Shown: positions 9,168 to 17,791, numbered from the stretch's first letter. The stretch: 49,882 nucleotides of DNA from Deltaproteobacteria bacterium (GCA_021813685.1 JAKAJS010000146.1:1-49882); one strand, 5' to 3'. The notes: a model not told the origin generated them from the letters alone. Program-made: numbers and translations.

Positions 9168-10241
9168 CTAAGACCCGAAGATTTCGACAAACCTCTTGAA
9201 CCGTACTCGTCGGCTCGCTATTCGTTGGGGGGAGGCGCTTGAGTGTATTATAAAGTTATGATCCCTTTTAGATCGATCAGCTTCATCACTACTAAAAGCC
9301 CGTTCCAGCTTCGCTATATCTCCTAATATTTTATCTTTTGAGGCCAAATTTCTCCTTTCAGGCATTTCTCCTGTTTTATCCTTTGACACAATCTGTCCAT
9401 CAGGAATTCCAAATTTGTGGTGCAAGATTGCAGCAAACATCATCAGCAACTGGTAGTGTTTACAAAACTGATTAGAGAGAATTTCTGGGGCTGTGTTTTC
9501 GAGAAAGCCCATAGCAAATTCTAATTTCTTTATGATATTAGTGTGGACAGAGTCAGTAAATTGGGAGTCATCTTGTTCTTTATACAATTTATGAAGTCGC
9601 GAGGCGCCTCCGTCTGTTACCCCATTCAGAATTAAACTAAAAGCCTCAGCGATAAACTCATCATCCGCCATCCGAAATCGTTGCTTTATTGTAAAGATAT
9701 TAAACTTTTCAATGAATGGTCGAAATCGTTCTGCCGCTTTTCTAACAGCAAATTTAAATTCAGTTTGAAATTCAGCATGGCGTTTTTCCGCCGGATTCAA
9801 TGTTACAGTGTACGAATTTAAGCGAGCAAATATGTCGATAATATCGTCATCTGTGGCATTTAGAAGTTGTTCTACGGTAAGAGTATATCCCAAAAATATT
9901 TCTTTGTGATCATCATCTAAGTTTTCGTAGGATAATCCCTTAAAGTCCTCAGATCGTTTCAATAATTTGAATTTATTATCTGCAAAATCCACTATGGCTC
10001 GGATTCTTTGTTGGCCATCAACGACCTCACGTATACTTGTTTGACGTTTAGGGTCCAAAATAGTTCTGATAAAAAGTTTGGGAATTGGAAGTTCGTGAAG
10101 TATAGTGTCTATTAGGAACGTCTTTGCCTGCGGTGTCCATACAGAATACCGTTGAAATGTTTCATTAATCACTAATTCCTTCTTTCGATACCACTGAACA
10201 ATATCCGAAACTTGCAGGGTTAAAGGCTTGGATTTTGCCAC
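9168..10241 (-). CDS. DUF262 (GmrSD N-terminal-like) domain protein
   Basis: A 357-residue protein with an N-terminal DUF262 domain of the ParB/sulfiredoxin-like nucleotide-binding fold: FQRYSVW, then IREVVDGQQRIRAIVDF with the hallmark DGQQR near residue 90. This domain forms the sensor half of GmrSD-type modification-dependent restriction enzymes and of several defence genes. The C-terminal half is helical, carries no recognised nuclease (no HNH DUF1524 motif) and ends with RDHNFIIHSSAS. The start is GTG 10241, preceded by AAGGGGGTG; a sigma-70-like promoter lies about 70 bases upstream. A partner HEPN-like gene follows after 8 bases. AT-rich composition and flanking dnaE repeats suggest horizontal gain. 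Confidence 0.85.
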   Translation of the reverse strand: MAKSKPLTLQVSDIVQWYRKKELVINETFQRYSVWTPQAKTFLIDTILHELPIPKLFIRTILDPKRQTSIREVVDGQQRIRAIVDFADNKFKLLKRSEDFKGLSYENLDDDHKEIFLGYTLTVEQLLNATDDDIIDIFARLNSYTVTLNPAEKRHAEFQTEFKFAVRKAAERFRPFIEKFNIFTIKQRFRMADDEFIAEAFSLILNGVTDGGASRLHKLYKEQDDSQFTDSVHTNIIKKLEFAMGFLENTAPEILSNQFCKHYQLLMMFAAILHHKFGIPDGQIVSKDKTGEMPERRNLASKDKILGDIAKLERAFSSDEADRSKRDHNFIIHSSASPQRIASRRVRFKRFVEIFGS

Positions 10242-10308
10242 CGCTGCACCCCCTTATGTTTTTTAGAGTCTAGCCGCATGCAGCAGCCATACCTTAAATG
10301 TTTCTTCA

Positions 10309-10337
10309 CTTATAGCGAAACTTTCTCGCGATGCCAA
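10309..10337 (-). promoter_or_regulatory. Sigma-70-like promoter of the DUF262 operon
   Basis: On the minus strand TTGGCA (10337-10332) is followed by 17 bases and TATAAG (10314-10309). Transcription would begin near 10302, leaving a leader of about 60 bases before the GTG at 10241. Confidence 0.55.
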
Positions 10338-10510
10338 ATAGCAAAATGAAAATCAGCACGCGATGCACGCTTAAAATTATGTGCTATTCCCCTCGCAATC
10401 AAAAAACTGGACATAAGCACGTCTTTTGTCCAAAAAGCAAAAAACGCCTCCAGGAGCTGGTGCGGGTTTGCGGCGGGTAGACAGGCCGATACCTGGACAA
10501 AAAGGCAGAA

Positions 10511-10753
10511 GTGTGTAAAATCAACCTCATGGAAACGGAAAAAACAACCCGACCGGATCCGGATGATATTGTTACGCTCTACCGGAGCGCTTTCAAGGAG
10601 TTCGGCAGCCGTGCGCTGTGGAACGTGCGCGAGCTTGAAGACCTGGGGCCACAAGACGCTCTGGTGATTGCCCGCTATTTGCGCGTCGAGGGTAACCTTG
10701 CCGCGCGGCGTTTGGCGGAACGGATCGAAATGGCCTGTCATGCCGCTCACTAG
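10511..10753 (+). CDS. Small conserved-looking hypothetical protein
   Basis: An 80-residue soluble protein of unknown function. It is predicted helical, with LYRSAFKEFGSRALWNVREL and a later RYLRVEGNLAARRLAERIE. No cysteine cluster, signal peptide or membrane segment is seen. AAGGCAG upstream favours GTG 10511; ATG 10529 is an in-frame alternative that gives METEKTTRPD. It lies on the opposite strand to the DUF262 operon but inside the same dnaE-repeat brackets, so it may be island cargo. Composition is GC-rich like the chromosome, unlike the neighbouring island genes. Confidence 0.55.
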   Translation: MCKINLMETEKTTRPDPDDIVTLYRSAFKEFGSRALWNVRELEDLGPQDALVIARYLRVEGNLAARRLAERIEMACHAAH

Positions 10754-10825
10754 GTTTCAATCGCGAATCCTGCGCTTGCTTGCCACACACCACTACCCCT
10801 CGTCTCCCGCCTGAAATTGGAAAAA

Positions 10826-10869
10826 CGAGGAGAGGCACCTCCATTTCGGCCCCAACAGCGCCGAGGCGA
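10826..10869. repeat. dnaE: dnaE 3'-end direct repeat, downstream (relic) copy
   Basis: Matches 8028-8071 at 40 of 44 positions. Read in the dnaE frame it still gives EERHLHFGPNSAEA. Three of the four differences are silent third-position changes, so this copy probably diverged while still coding in another dnaE. It has no open frame around it now. It marks the right edge of the DUF262 island. Confidence 0.8.
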
Positions 10870-11046
10870 TCAGTTTTGGATGGCAAGATCAATCCGCCCT
10901 GCCAGTTTGGAGCCTAACGGGACCACTCCCCCCGGATAGATTGTGATAAATTTCATTTACCAAAATGGCCGAACCTGCCGATACTTCAGGGTGCTCGAAG
11001 AGTAGGTATTTAATGGCTGATCTGCTGCGAAAAAAGGAGTCGCTCA

Positions 11047-12396
11047 ATGAGTCGCACAATAATGAAGATTATAGTCTCTACGGCTGCGGTAGCCATGGGG
11101 ATTGTCGTTATTGCCTCAGCAAATGTTTTCAGTCTGCAATCGAGACTTGTTATTGTTTCGGCGGCATCTTGTTCCTCGCTTATTTTGGGGGCGCTTTACA
11201 TACTCCGCGTTATTCTACTCCCTTTGCAGTCGTCGGTGGGAACGCTGCGAGGCATGGTCGATGAGGTCGAAAAGACCTCCATGCAATACTACAGTATGTC
11301 CAAATCGCTGGCTGAAGGCTCGGGAAACCAGGCGAGCAGCCTCGAGGAAACCGCTGCGAGCCTGGAGGAGATTGCCGCCACCACCAGGAACAACGCGGAA
11401 AAAGCCGAGACCGGGCGCACCCTGATCGAAGAGGCTCAGGCGATGGCGCATCGCGCCGCTTCGTCGATGACGCAAACCAGCCAGGCCATGGAGGAGATTT
11501 CGGAGGCAAGCCGCAAAATCAGCCAGATTATAAAGGAGATTGACGCCATCGCCTTTCAGACCAACCTGCTGGCGCTCAACGCGGCGGTTGAAGCGGCCCG
11601 GGCAGGGGAAAACGGGGCGGGGTTCGCCGTGGTGGCCGAAGAAGTGCGCAACCTGGCCAAACGTTCCGCCACGGCCGCTGCGTCCACACAGGGCCTGATT
11701 CAAGACGCCATCAACAAGACCGGCGCAGGAGTGTCACTGGTAAATCAAACGGAAGCCGATTTCGAGAAGATGGTGCAGTCGTTCGAAAAATCGGTCGCCC
11801 TGACCCGCGAAATCGCCGAGGCTTCGGCCGAGCAGCGCATAGGCCTTACGGAAGTCTCTACGGCTGTTCACCAAATCGACATCGTCACACAGGAAAACGC
11901 CGGCAAGGCCCAGGAGAGCGCAAACAATTCGGAACAGATGGAGATGGAAATAGAAAAAATGCGCGATGTCTCATCCGATCTGCTCCAGATATTGACCAGC
12001 GTCGATCGAAGAAAAAAGGCGATGGATTTAGTGAAAAAAGGGGTCGATATGGCAAGAAGACGCGGGCTGCAGGCCACTATCACCGCCGCTCAGGACAAGA
12101 ACGGCCCCTTTTGCGATGGTGAATGGTATCTCTTTCTTCATACTATTGAGGGGCACATAACTATACTGGCCCATCCTTTTGCGCCACAATTGGTGGGGAA
12201 GGATGCTGCCGCGAACCTGGACGTCAAGGGAAAAGCTATTACCCTGGAGATGATTGAATTAGTGACCAAACAAGGCTCCGGTTGGATCAATTACTGGTGG
12301 CCGAAGCCGGGGGCGACCGCCCCTTCTCTGAAAAGCACTTATTTATGCTCGATTCCCGGCGAGAATGCCTTTGTTGCTTGTGGCATCTTTGTTTAG
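11047..12396 (+). CDS. Methyl-accepting chemotaxis protein with C-terminal Cache domain
   Basis: A 449-residue chemoreceptor. Two membrane helices sit close together at the start (about residues 6-27 and 33-55) with almost no outside loop. The cytoplasmic signalling hairpin follows, with the tip [19 protein letters not shown] that contacts CheA/CheW. After it, residues about 330-449 form a single-Cache sensor: [19 protein letters not shown], then [12 protein letters not shown] and a final [11 protein letters not shown]. Cache domains normally sit outside the membrane before the signalling part; here the order is reversed, so sensing would be inside the cell. The ATG follows AAAAAAGGAG. It probably has its own promoter after the dnaE relic. 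Confidence 0.92.
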   Translation: MSRTIMKIIVSTAAVAMGIVVIASANVFSLQSRLVIVSAASCSSLILGALYILRVILLPLQSSVGTLRGMVDEVEKTSMQYYSMSKSLAEGSGNQASSLEETAASLEEIAATTRNNAEKAETGRTLIEEAQAMAHRAASSMTQTSQAMEEISEASRKISQIIKEIDAIAFQTNLLALNAAVEAARAGENGAGFAVVAEEVRNLAKRSATAAASTQGLIQDAINKTGAGVSLVNQTEADFEKMVQSFEKSVALTREIAEASAEQRIGLTEVSTAVHQIDIVTQENAGKAQESANNSEQMEMEIEKMRDVSSDLLQILTSVDRRKKAMDLVKKGVDMARRRGLQATITAAQDKNGPFCDGEWYLFLHTIEGHITILAHPFAPQLVGKDAAANLDVKGKAITLEMIELVTKQGSGWINYWWPKPGATAPSLKSTYLCSIPGENAFVACGIFV

Positions 12397-12498
12397 GAGG
12401 CAACGGTGGGCAACAGAGCCTCCATGCGGAAACCTATGTGAAAAGGGGGGACTGCATCCTTGCGCCTTGAAGATTATCTTGAAGGCGAGGAGTTCAAA

Positions 12499-12846
12499 AT
12501 GGCGGAGATAGGCAGATACCGGTTTGGCGAAATTGAGGTTGACGGGAAAAAGTACCGGGGCGACATCAAAATCGTCGAGGATTCGGTAGTCTCCAACTGG
12601 TGGCGCGCCGAAGGGCACAGACTCGCCGCCTCGGACCTCGAAGATATAATGTCCTGCCGGCCCGAAATACTGGTCGTGGGTAAAGGCCTGCCCGGCAACA
12701 TGGAAGTTGTGGGGCAGCTGCGGGCGCGCCTGGAAGAGGCGGGAATCGAACTGATCGACGAGCCCACGCCCCAAGCCGTCGCCACCTTCAACCGGGTACG
12801 GAAATCAGGGAAAAAGGTGGCCGGGGCATTTCACCTTACCTGCTGA
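12499..12846 (+). CDS. Mth938-like domain (DUF498/NDUFAF3 family) protein
   Basis: A 115-residue single-domain protein of the Mth938/DUF498 family, which includes the mitochondrial complex I assembly factor NDUFAF3; the bacterial role is not settled. Typical features are YRFGEIEVDGKKY at the start, NWWRAEGHRL, PEILVVGKG, and a C-terminal part with ATFNRVRKSGKKVAGAFHLTC. It is about the usual length. ATG 12499 has GGCGAGGAG just upstream; a TTG at 12460 would add 13 residues. It follows the chemoreceptor on the same strand by about 100 bases and may be co-transcribed. Confidence 0.85.
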   Translation: MAEIGRYRFGEIEVDGKKYRGDIKIVEDSVVSNWWRAEGHRLAASDLEDIMSCRPEILVVGKGLPGNMEVVGQLRARLEEAGIELIDEPTPQAVATFNRVRKSGKKVAGAFHLTC

Positions 12847-12901
12847 GTTTAGAGGAAGCGGGAAGCGAGAAGAAAACCGCGCCCCTCTTTTCAGCAGAAG
12901 T

Positions 12902-13282
12902 TTATGGCACGGTGACGGGGTTGGAAGGCTCCGAGGCAAGCCCGGTCCCAATCGAGCTGGTCGCCGTTACCGTAAACACATAGGTTTGCCCGCTGGTGAG
13001 CCCGCCTACCGTTATGGGGCTTTTGTAGCCTTGGACCATGATACGCCCCGGATAGGCAGTAACCGTGTATACTCTAACAGGGCTGCTGCTCATTTTCGGC
13101 GGATAGAAGCTAACGGTCGCAGCACCCTGGCCCGCGGTCGCTGTGACGTTTCTCGGGGGGCTGGGCATGAGGGTTTCCATGGGAGCGCCCACACCGGGAG
13201 CCCCTCCGATTTGTCCAAACGCTGCCGTCGCCGACAGCAAAAAGACCCCGATGACAGCGGTTGCAATGGCTTTACCGATCAT
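12902..13282 (-). CDS. Secreted single fibronectin type III domain protein
   Basis: A 126-residue exported protein. The signal peptide is about residues 1-22 (KAIATAVIGVFLLSATAAFG, cut after AFG or nearby). A short Gly/Pro linker and one FnIII domain follow (PPRNVTATAGQGAATVSFYP through VFTVTATSSIGTGLASEPS), ending NPVTVP. There is no catalytic domain or anchor, so it is a free beta-sandwich outside the cytoplasm. ATG 13282 is preceded by CAGGAGC; an upstream in-frame start at 13357 would hide the signal peptide. It is convergent with the Mth938 gene and divergent from holC. Confidence 0.8.
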   Translation of the reverse strand: MIGKAIATAVIGVFLLSATAAFGQIGGAPGVGAPMETLMPSPPRNVTATAGQGAATVSFYPPKMSSSPVRVYTVTAYPGRIMVQGYKSPITVGGLTSGQTYVFTVTATSSIGTGLASEPSNPVTVP

Positions 13283-13387
13283 GGTATTGCTCCTGTTGGC
13301 AAAAGACGCGGCAAGTGAGCGTCGGGTAACTTCGCCACTGTTTAATAATAATGACATATTGGATTAACCGCCACTCCGGTTTGCGCG

Positions 13388-13831
13388 ATGACTTCCATTC
13401 ATTTTGTAGAAACTACGCTGAACGAACAAAAAGATCTTCTTTGCCGCTGGACCGAGAGGTTCTACTCGGAGCGAAAGCGGGTGCGGATCGTGGTCGATTC
13501 CACGGCCGCCGCCCAGCTGATCGACCAGCTGTTATGGACATTTTCCCAGTCGAGCTTTATTCCGCATGCGATTTTCAGCCCGGGAGGAGCGGCGCAGCCC
13601 GATGAGCCGGTCTTGATAACCCCCGGCGAATTTAATGTCGACGGGTTCGATGCGCTGGTGTGCGACTGCGCGGCCGACATCGAATTCATGAGCCGGTTTG
13701 ACTCGGCGGTTCATTTCATTCTGACCGACGATCCCAAACGTAAGGAAAAGAGCCGGGGGCTTTGGCTCAAGGCCCGCAACTCGGGGCTCAACCCGATCCA
13801 CGTTCCTTCCGGGGGCAAAAACTCAAAATGA
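13388..13831 (+). CDS. holC: DNA polymerase III chi subunit-like protein
   Basis: A 147-residue protein matching the HolC family, the chi subunit that links the clamp loader to single-stranded-DNA-binding protein. Visible hallmarks are ETTLNEQKDLLCRWTERFY, the strand RVRIVVDS, IDQLLWTFSQSSFIPHA (the LWTF...FIPH signature), DEPVLITPGE, and DALVCDC. Length is usual for chi. It is followed 12 bases later by a DinB-fold gene on the same strand. Sequence similarity to classical HolC is moderate; the LWTF-FIPH block is the main support. Confidence 0.82.
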   Translation: MTSIHFVETTLNEQKDLLCRWTERFYSERKRVRIVVDSTAAAQLIDQLLWTFSQSSFIPHAIFSPGGAAQPDEPVLITPGEFNVDGFDALVCDCAADIEFMSRFDSAVHFILTDDPKRKEKSRGLWLKARNSGLNPIHVPSGGKNSK

Positions 13832-13843
13832 AAGGTGTACCTT

Positions 13844-14329
13844 ATGGAAAGCACATCCGACCTGTTGGAAAGCTTGAGTCGGTCCCCCGCGATTTTAGCG
13901 GGCTTGGTTAAAAGTATCCCGGCTGACCGGATGACCCTGCGGCGGGGGCAAGACTTCTGGACGATAGCCGAACATGTGAGCCACCTGGCGAAGGTGCAGC
14001 CCATGCTGCTCGGTCGCATCGAGCGGTTCATCGCCGAGGACCACCCCGAGTTCGTCCCCTTTATCCCGGAAGGTCACGACGAACGAACCGAAGTGCAATT
14101 GGATGCAAAAACCGCTCTCGAGCAGTTCTCAACATACCGGGACCGACAGGTCGCGCTTTTGAAGGGCGTGGACGAGGCGGCATGGAATAAGACGGCGACA
14201 CATCCGGAGTACGACCAATACTCTCTTTCCATTCTGGGAAGACACATTCTGATGCATGATTTCTGGCACATGTACCGGATCGAGGAGCTTTGGTTGACCA
14301 GAGACGCCTTCCTCACGAAACTGGATTGA
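13844..14329 (+). CDS. DinB/YfiT-fold protein
   Basis: About 161 residues forming a four-helix DinB-like bundle, a family of often metal-binding, thiol-dependent transferases or stress proteins. Histidines in the expected places are seen: WTIAEHVSHLAKVQPMLL early, and LSILGRHILMHDFWHMYRIEEL near the C-terminus. The spacing fits the family's three-His metal site. The substrate cannot be told. ATG 13844 follows AAAGGTG; GTG 13835 is a possible alternative. The gene is close behind holC (12 bases), suggesting an operon, but no functional link is known. Confidence 0.82.
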   Translation: MESTSDLLESLSRSPAILAGLVKSIPADRMTLRRGQDFWTIAEHVSHLAKVQPMLLGRIERFIAEDHPEFVPFIPEGHDERTEVQLDAKTALEQFSTYRDRQVALLKGVDEAAWNKTATHPEYDQYSLSILGRHILMHDFWHMYRIEELWLTRDAFLTKLD

Positions 14330-14412
14330 GCCACCGGGACTGAAGAGTGAACATCCCGGGTTATACTGGGCGCCTCTCATGTGAATTTTTGGACTATCTT
14401 CCGGGAAAGGCC

Positions 14413-14440
14413 TTGACATAGCACTGCAAGCGGCTAGAAT
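14413..14440 (+). promoter_or_regulatory. Sigma-70 promoter of the carboxyltransferase gene
   Basis: TTGACA (14413-14418), a 16-base spacer, and TAGAAT (14435-14440). Transcription would start near 14447, about 60 bases before the ATG at 14506. This is the closest match to the consensus in the window. Confidence 0.75.
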
Positions 14441-14505
14441 GGCCGGGCTGCCTGGAATCGGCGGCAGATCCCGACAATACAAGTAGATACGGAAGGATGG
14501 CCGTT

Positions 14506-16059
14506 ATGGGAGTAGTGGAGGATAAACTCAAGGAGCTTCGCGACAGGGAGGCCAAAGTAATCGGGATGGGCGGCGCCAAGGCCGTTGCCCAGCAGGTCGA
14601 ACGCGGGAAGATGACCGCGCGGGACCGCCTGAATCATTTCTTCGACCCGGGCAGTTTCCGTGAACTCGATATGTTTGTCAAACATCGGGGAACTCTTTTT
14701 GGAATCGATACGGTGGAAATTCCTGCAGACGGGGTCGTTACCGGGTTTGGAAACGTCAACGGCCGGCAGGTTTTCGCGTTCGCCCAGGATTTTACCTCCC
14801 GTGCCGGCAGCCTTGGGGAAATGCACGCCAAAAAGATCTGCAAGGTCATGGATCTATCCCTGCGCGCCGGGAAGCCCATCGTTGGATTTTGCGATTCGGG
14901 CGGCGCACGCATCCAGGAAGGAGTGGACGCGCTTTCAGGCTTCGGGCAGATATTCTATCGAAACGCATGCGCTTCGGGGGTCGTTCCCCAGATTTCAGCC
15001 ATTATGGGCCCTTGTGCGGGCGGCGCTGTCTATTCTCCCGCCATGACCGATTTTGTGTACATGGTCAAGGGGACCGGGTTGATGTTCATAACCGGCCCTG
15101 ACGTGATCAAGTCGGTGCTGGGCGAGGTAATCACCCAGGAAGAACTCGGCGGAGCCATGACTCACAACGCCAAGAGCGGAGTGGCCCAGTTCGCAGCCGA
15201 AAGCGATGCGGACTGTATCGACCAGATAAAGCGGCTGCTTTCCTTTTTGCCCGAAAACAACATGGACGATCCTCCCTTTGTCGATACCGGCGACGACCCG
15301 AACCGGTTGTGCCCCGAACTCGATACGATCATTCCCGATGCCTCGATGGGCGCCTACGATATGAGACAAGTCATCCGCTCGATTGTCGATAACGGGGATT
15401 TCCTGGAGGTGCATCAGTATTTCGCCGAAAATATCCTCGTGGGCTTTGCCCGGCTGGGCGGGAAAACCATAGGCATTATCGCAAACCAGCCCAAGGTGCT
15501 GGCCGGATGCCTCGATATCGACTCCTCCGATAAGGCCTCCCGTTTCATTCGCACCTGCGATTGCTTCAATGTCCCCATTCTCACCATTGCCGACGTTCCC
15601 GGCTATCTGCCCGGCAGACAGCAGGAATGGGGCGGCATCATCCGGCACGGCGCCAAGCTGCTCTGGTGCTATTCGGAAGCCACCGTTCCGAAGATCACCC
15701 TCACCACGCGCAAGGACTACGGCGGGTCCTATCTCGCCATGTGCTCAAGCGATCTGCGCGCCGATTTCAACTTTGCCTGGCCGACCGCAGAAATTGCGGT
15801 CATGGGCGCCGAAGGTGCGGCAAACGTCATCTTCCGGCGGGAGATCCAGGAAAGCGCCGACCCGGTGGCCAAGCGCCAGGAAGTGATCGACAACTACCGC
15901 AAAGAGCTCTACAACCCGTACATCGCGGCATCCCGCGGTTATATAGACGGGGTGATCATGCCCTCGGAAACCAGGGCGCGCCTGATCGACGCCTTCAGCG
16001 TGATCGCCAATAAGCGCCAGGCGCTTCCACCGAAAAAGCACGGCAATATCCCGCAATAA
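14506..16059 (+). CDS. Acyl-CoA carboxyltransferase beta subunit (PccB/MmdA type)
   Basis: A 517-residue biotin-dependent carboxyltransferase that moves carboxyl between carboxybiotin and an acyl-CoA, most likely propionyl/methylmalonyl-CoA. Two crotonase-like halves are visible: the first with RGTLFGIDTVEIPADGVVTG, FCDSGGARIQEGVDALSG and IMGPCAGGAVYSPAMTDF; the second with LVGFARLGGKTIGIIANQPK, DVPGYLPGRQQEWGGIIRHG and TRKDYGGSYLAMCS. The length and GGARIQEG/GPCAGGA signatures fit PccB, MmdA or the transcarboxylase 12S subunit, which cannot be told apart here. GGAAGG fits ATG 14506 (9 bases) better than ATG 14497 (no spacing). No biotin-carrier or carboxylase subunit is adjacent, so partners lie elsewhere. 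Confidence 0.93.
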   Translation: MGVVEDKLKELRDREAKVIGMGGAKAVAQQVERGKMTARDRLNHFFDPGSFRELDMFVKHRGTLFGIDTVEIPADGVVTGFGNVNGRQVFAFAQDFTSRAGSLGEMHAKKICKVMDLSLRAGKPIVGFCDSGGARIQEGVDALSGFGQIFYRNACASGVVPQISAIMGPCAGGAVYSPAMTDFVYMVKGTGLMFITGPDVIKSVLGEVITQEELGGAMTHNAKSGVAQFAAESDADCIDQIKRLLSFLPENNMDDPPFVDTGDDPNRLCPELDTIIPDASMGAYDMRQVIRSIVDNGDFLEVHQYFAENILVGFARLGGKTIGIIANQPKVLAGCLDIDSSDKASRFIRTCDCFNVPILTIADVPGYLPGRQQEWGGIIRHGAKLLWCYSEATVPKITLTTRKDYGGSYLAMCSSDLRADFNFAWPTAEIAVMGAEGAANVIFRREIQESADPVAKRQEVIDNYRKELYNPYIAASRGYIDGVIMPSETRARLIDAFSVIANKRQALPPKKHGNIPQ

Positions 16060-16063
16060 ATCC

Positions 16064-16101
16064 AACCCGGCAGCGGCGGCGACTGGCGCCGCTGCCGGGT
16101 T
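16064..16101 (+). terminator. 15-bp perfect hairpin after carboxyltransferase
   Basis: AACCCGGCAGCGGCG (16064-16078) pairs perfectly with CGCCGCTGCCGGGTT (16087-16101), five bases after the stop codon. It is a likely terminator. Its right part is also the left end of the MITE-like repeat that continues to about 16205. Confidence 0.7.
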
Positions 16102-16205
16102 GCCTGGCCCATCCGCACGACCTACTCTATAATCCTGATGGCCCCGCCGCCGCCAAAGGCAGCGGCGCTTCGGCTTGGCAATCCGGCTGCGGCGACGCGC
16201 CGCCC
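16071..16205. repeat. MITE-like repeat, copy 1
   Basis: Shares the core GCCTGGCCC-TCCGCA-ATAATC-CCCCGCCGCC with copies near 17757 and 34811. The left end (GCGCCGCTGCCGGGTTGCC) and the right end (GGCAATCCGGCTGCGGCGAC) are near-inverted repeats of each other. It encodes no protein. Confidence 0.7.
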
Positions 16206-16207
16206 GC

Positions 16208-16669
16208 TCACGCGGGGACTTCGAATTTTTCGCCCTTGGAAAAATTTCTTTTCCCGGCCATAATGCTTCCCTTGCGGCCGGTCTTTTCCCGGTTCAGAGC
16301 TGAAACGATACACTGCCTATCCTGCAACCGCTCCTGCGCTGCTTCGAAACTCGGAATGTTCATCCCGATCAATTCTCTGACTTCCTCATTGGCGCAGCTC
16401 CTTCCGTCTTCAGGCTGGCAGAGCAGACAGGCGACGATAATCTTAAAGGAATCATCCGGCACGCTGAGGGATTGGCAATCGACAATCAGCTCACACAACC
16501 TGAAGAAAAGATCCGAGGCATGCTCGATTTCTTGAAGCTCTCTCGAATAACTCTGCACTTCGGCAAAAACCATGCTTTTAAAATCGACTCCCAGACTGGA
16601 ATGGGAGCCGGCCAGCATGTGCAATATCTTTTCCCTGAATCGGTCCTCACTCCGCGGATCTTCTTTCAT
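16208..16669 (-). CDS. Hypothetical soluble protein
   Basis: A 153-residue protein with no family recognised. It is charged and helical, with FREKILHMLAGSHSSLGVDF at the start, a helical middle (EIEHASDLFFRLCELIVDC), a Cys pair region (ACLLCQPEDGRSCANEEV), and a basic tail (GRKGSIMAGKRNFSKGEKF). ATG 16669 is preceded by GGAGGTGAA, an excellent ribosome site; a longer frame to 16882 lacks one and overlaps the divergent kinase gene. The basic tail could bind nucleic acid, but that is speculation. The repeat copy 1 lies directly downstream. Confidence 0.65.
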   Translation of the reverse strand: MKEDPRSEDRFREKILHMLAGSHSSLGVDFKSMVFAEVQSYSRELQEIEHASDLFFRLCELIVDCQSLSVPDDSFKIIVACLLCQPEDGRSCANEEVRELIGMNIPSFEAAQERLQDRQCIVSALNREKTGRKGSIMAGKRNFSKGEKFEVPA

Positions 16670-16816
16670 TTCACCTCCATAAGGCAAGCCTCTGCGGCCG
16701 CTGCCTTTACGCTCCCAGTTCAAGGTATTATTCATAAATAATGACCGGGGGTATCGATGTCCATGGGGCGGACGATTGAGAAATGGCCCATGACCGTAGC
16801 GGGCGGGAGAGATCGG

Positions 16817-17791
16817 ATGGAAATCGACGTTCTGTGCGCGGGACTTGCTACCTGTGATCTCGTCTACGAGGTTGGGCATCATCCCGGAGAAGACGAGAAA
16901 TGTTTCGCCTCAAGCCTTCTTCTGTGCGGCGGGGGTCCGGCAGCAAACGCGGCGGTGGCGGTTGCAAGGCTCGGAGGCGTTGCAGCCTTCACCGGATACC
17001 TCGCAAACGACCTTTTCGGGCGAATGCACTTTGAAGAACTCGTCTCCGAAGGGGTGATAACGAGCCTCATAGCCCGGAACGATCCCGATGTGCAAGCGGC
17101 GGGCCGCGTTTTTTCGCCTCTATCCTCAATCCTGGTAAAGCCCGGCGGCAAAAGGACCGTCATTACCCACAAGGGGGCGACCCCCATCATCGAACCCGGC
17201 CAGATCGATTTTTCCAATCTGAGTCCGAGAACAATGCTTTTCGACGGTCACCAGCCCGCGCTATCGGGTTTCCTGGCGGCACGGGCACGGACGAAAAACA
17301 TTGCGACCATCCTGGATGCGGGCTCGGTAAGCGAAGGCACGGCGAGCCTCGCGCGCGTATGCACTCACCTCGTCGCCTCCGAAAAATTCGCAAGGGATTT
17401 CAGCGGGCAAAAGGATCCGCGCGCCGCGTTGGACCATCTCGGCCGGATTGCCCCCGTGGCGGTAATTACCCTGGGAGATGCCGGGCTCATCTACCGTGAT
17501 TCGAGATCCGGCGGCGGCGCCTGCATCGAGCTTCCCGCCTTTTCGGTACAAGCTCTCGACACCACGGGGGCGGGGGACATTTTTCACGGTGCGTTTGCGC
17601 TGCGAATCGCCCGGGGAGAGGAACTTTCCCGGGCCTTGCGGTATGCGAGCGCGGCGGCGGCCCTCGGGTGCACGAAGATGGGTGCGCGGCCGGCCATTCC
17701 TTCAGCGGCCGAAGTCGAGGCCCTGCTGCGACGGCGGGCGGCAGGACCGCCCGCCGGATCGCCTGGCCCCTCCGCATGGCCAATCCCATAA
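16817..17791 (+). CDS. PfkB-family carbohydrate kinase
   Basis: A ribokinase-fold sugar or nucleoside kinase of about 324 residues. The N-terminal PfkB signature region is CGGGPAANAAVAVARLGG. The C-terminal signature DTTGAGDIFHGAFALRIARG has the catalytic Asp in GAGD and the anion hole. The substrate cannot be read from sequence. ATG 16817 precedes MEIDVLCAGLATCDLVYEVG, the usual beginning of the fold; ATG 16757 would add 20 untypical residues. Oddity: the last 11 codons (GSPGPSAWPIP) and the stop lie inside copy 2 of the MITE-like repeat, so the repeat has replaced the original end of the gene. It is divergent from the hypothetical gene at 16208. Confidence 0.9.
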   Translation: MEIDVLCAGLATCDLVYEVGHHPGEDEKCFASSLLLCGGGPAANAAVAVARLGGVAAFTGYLANDLFGRMHFEELVSEGVITSLIARNDPDVQAAGRVFSPLSSILVKPGGKRTVITHKGATPIIEPGQIDFSNLSPRTMLFDGHQPALSGFLAARARTKNIATILDAGSVSEGTASLARVCTHLVASEKFARDFSGQKDPRAALDHLGRIAPVAVITLGDAGLIYRDSRSGGGACIELPAFSVQALDTTGAGDIFHGAFALRIARGEELSRALRYASAAAALGCTKMGARPAIPSAAEVEALLRRRAAGPPAGSPGPSAWPIP

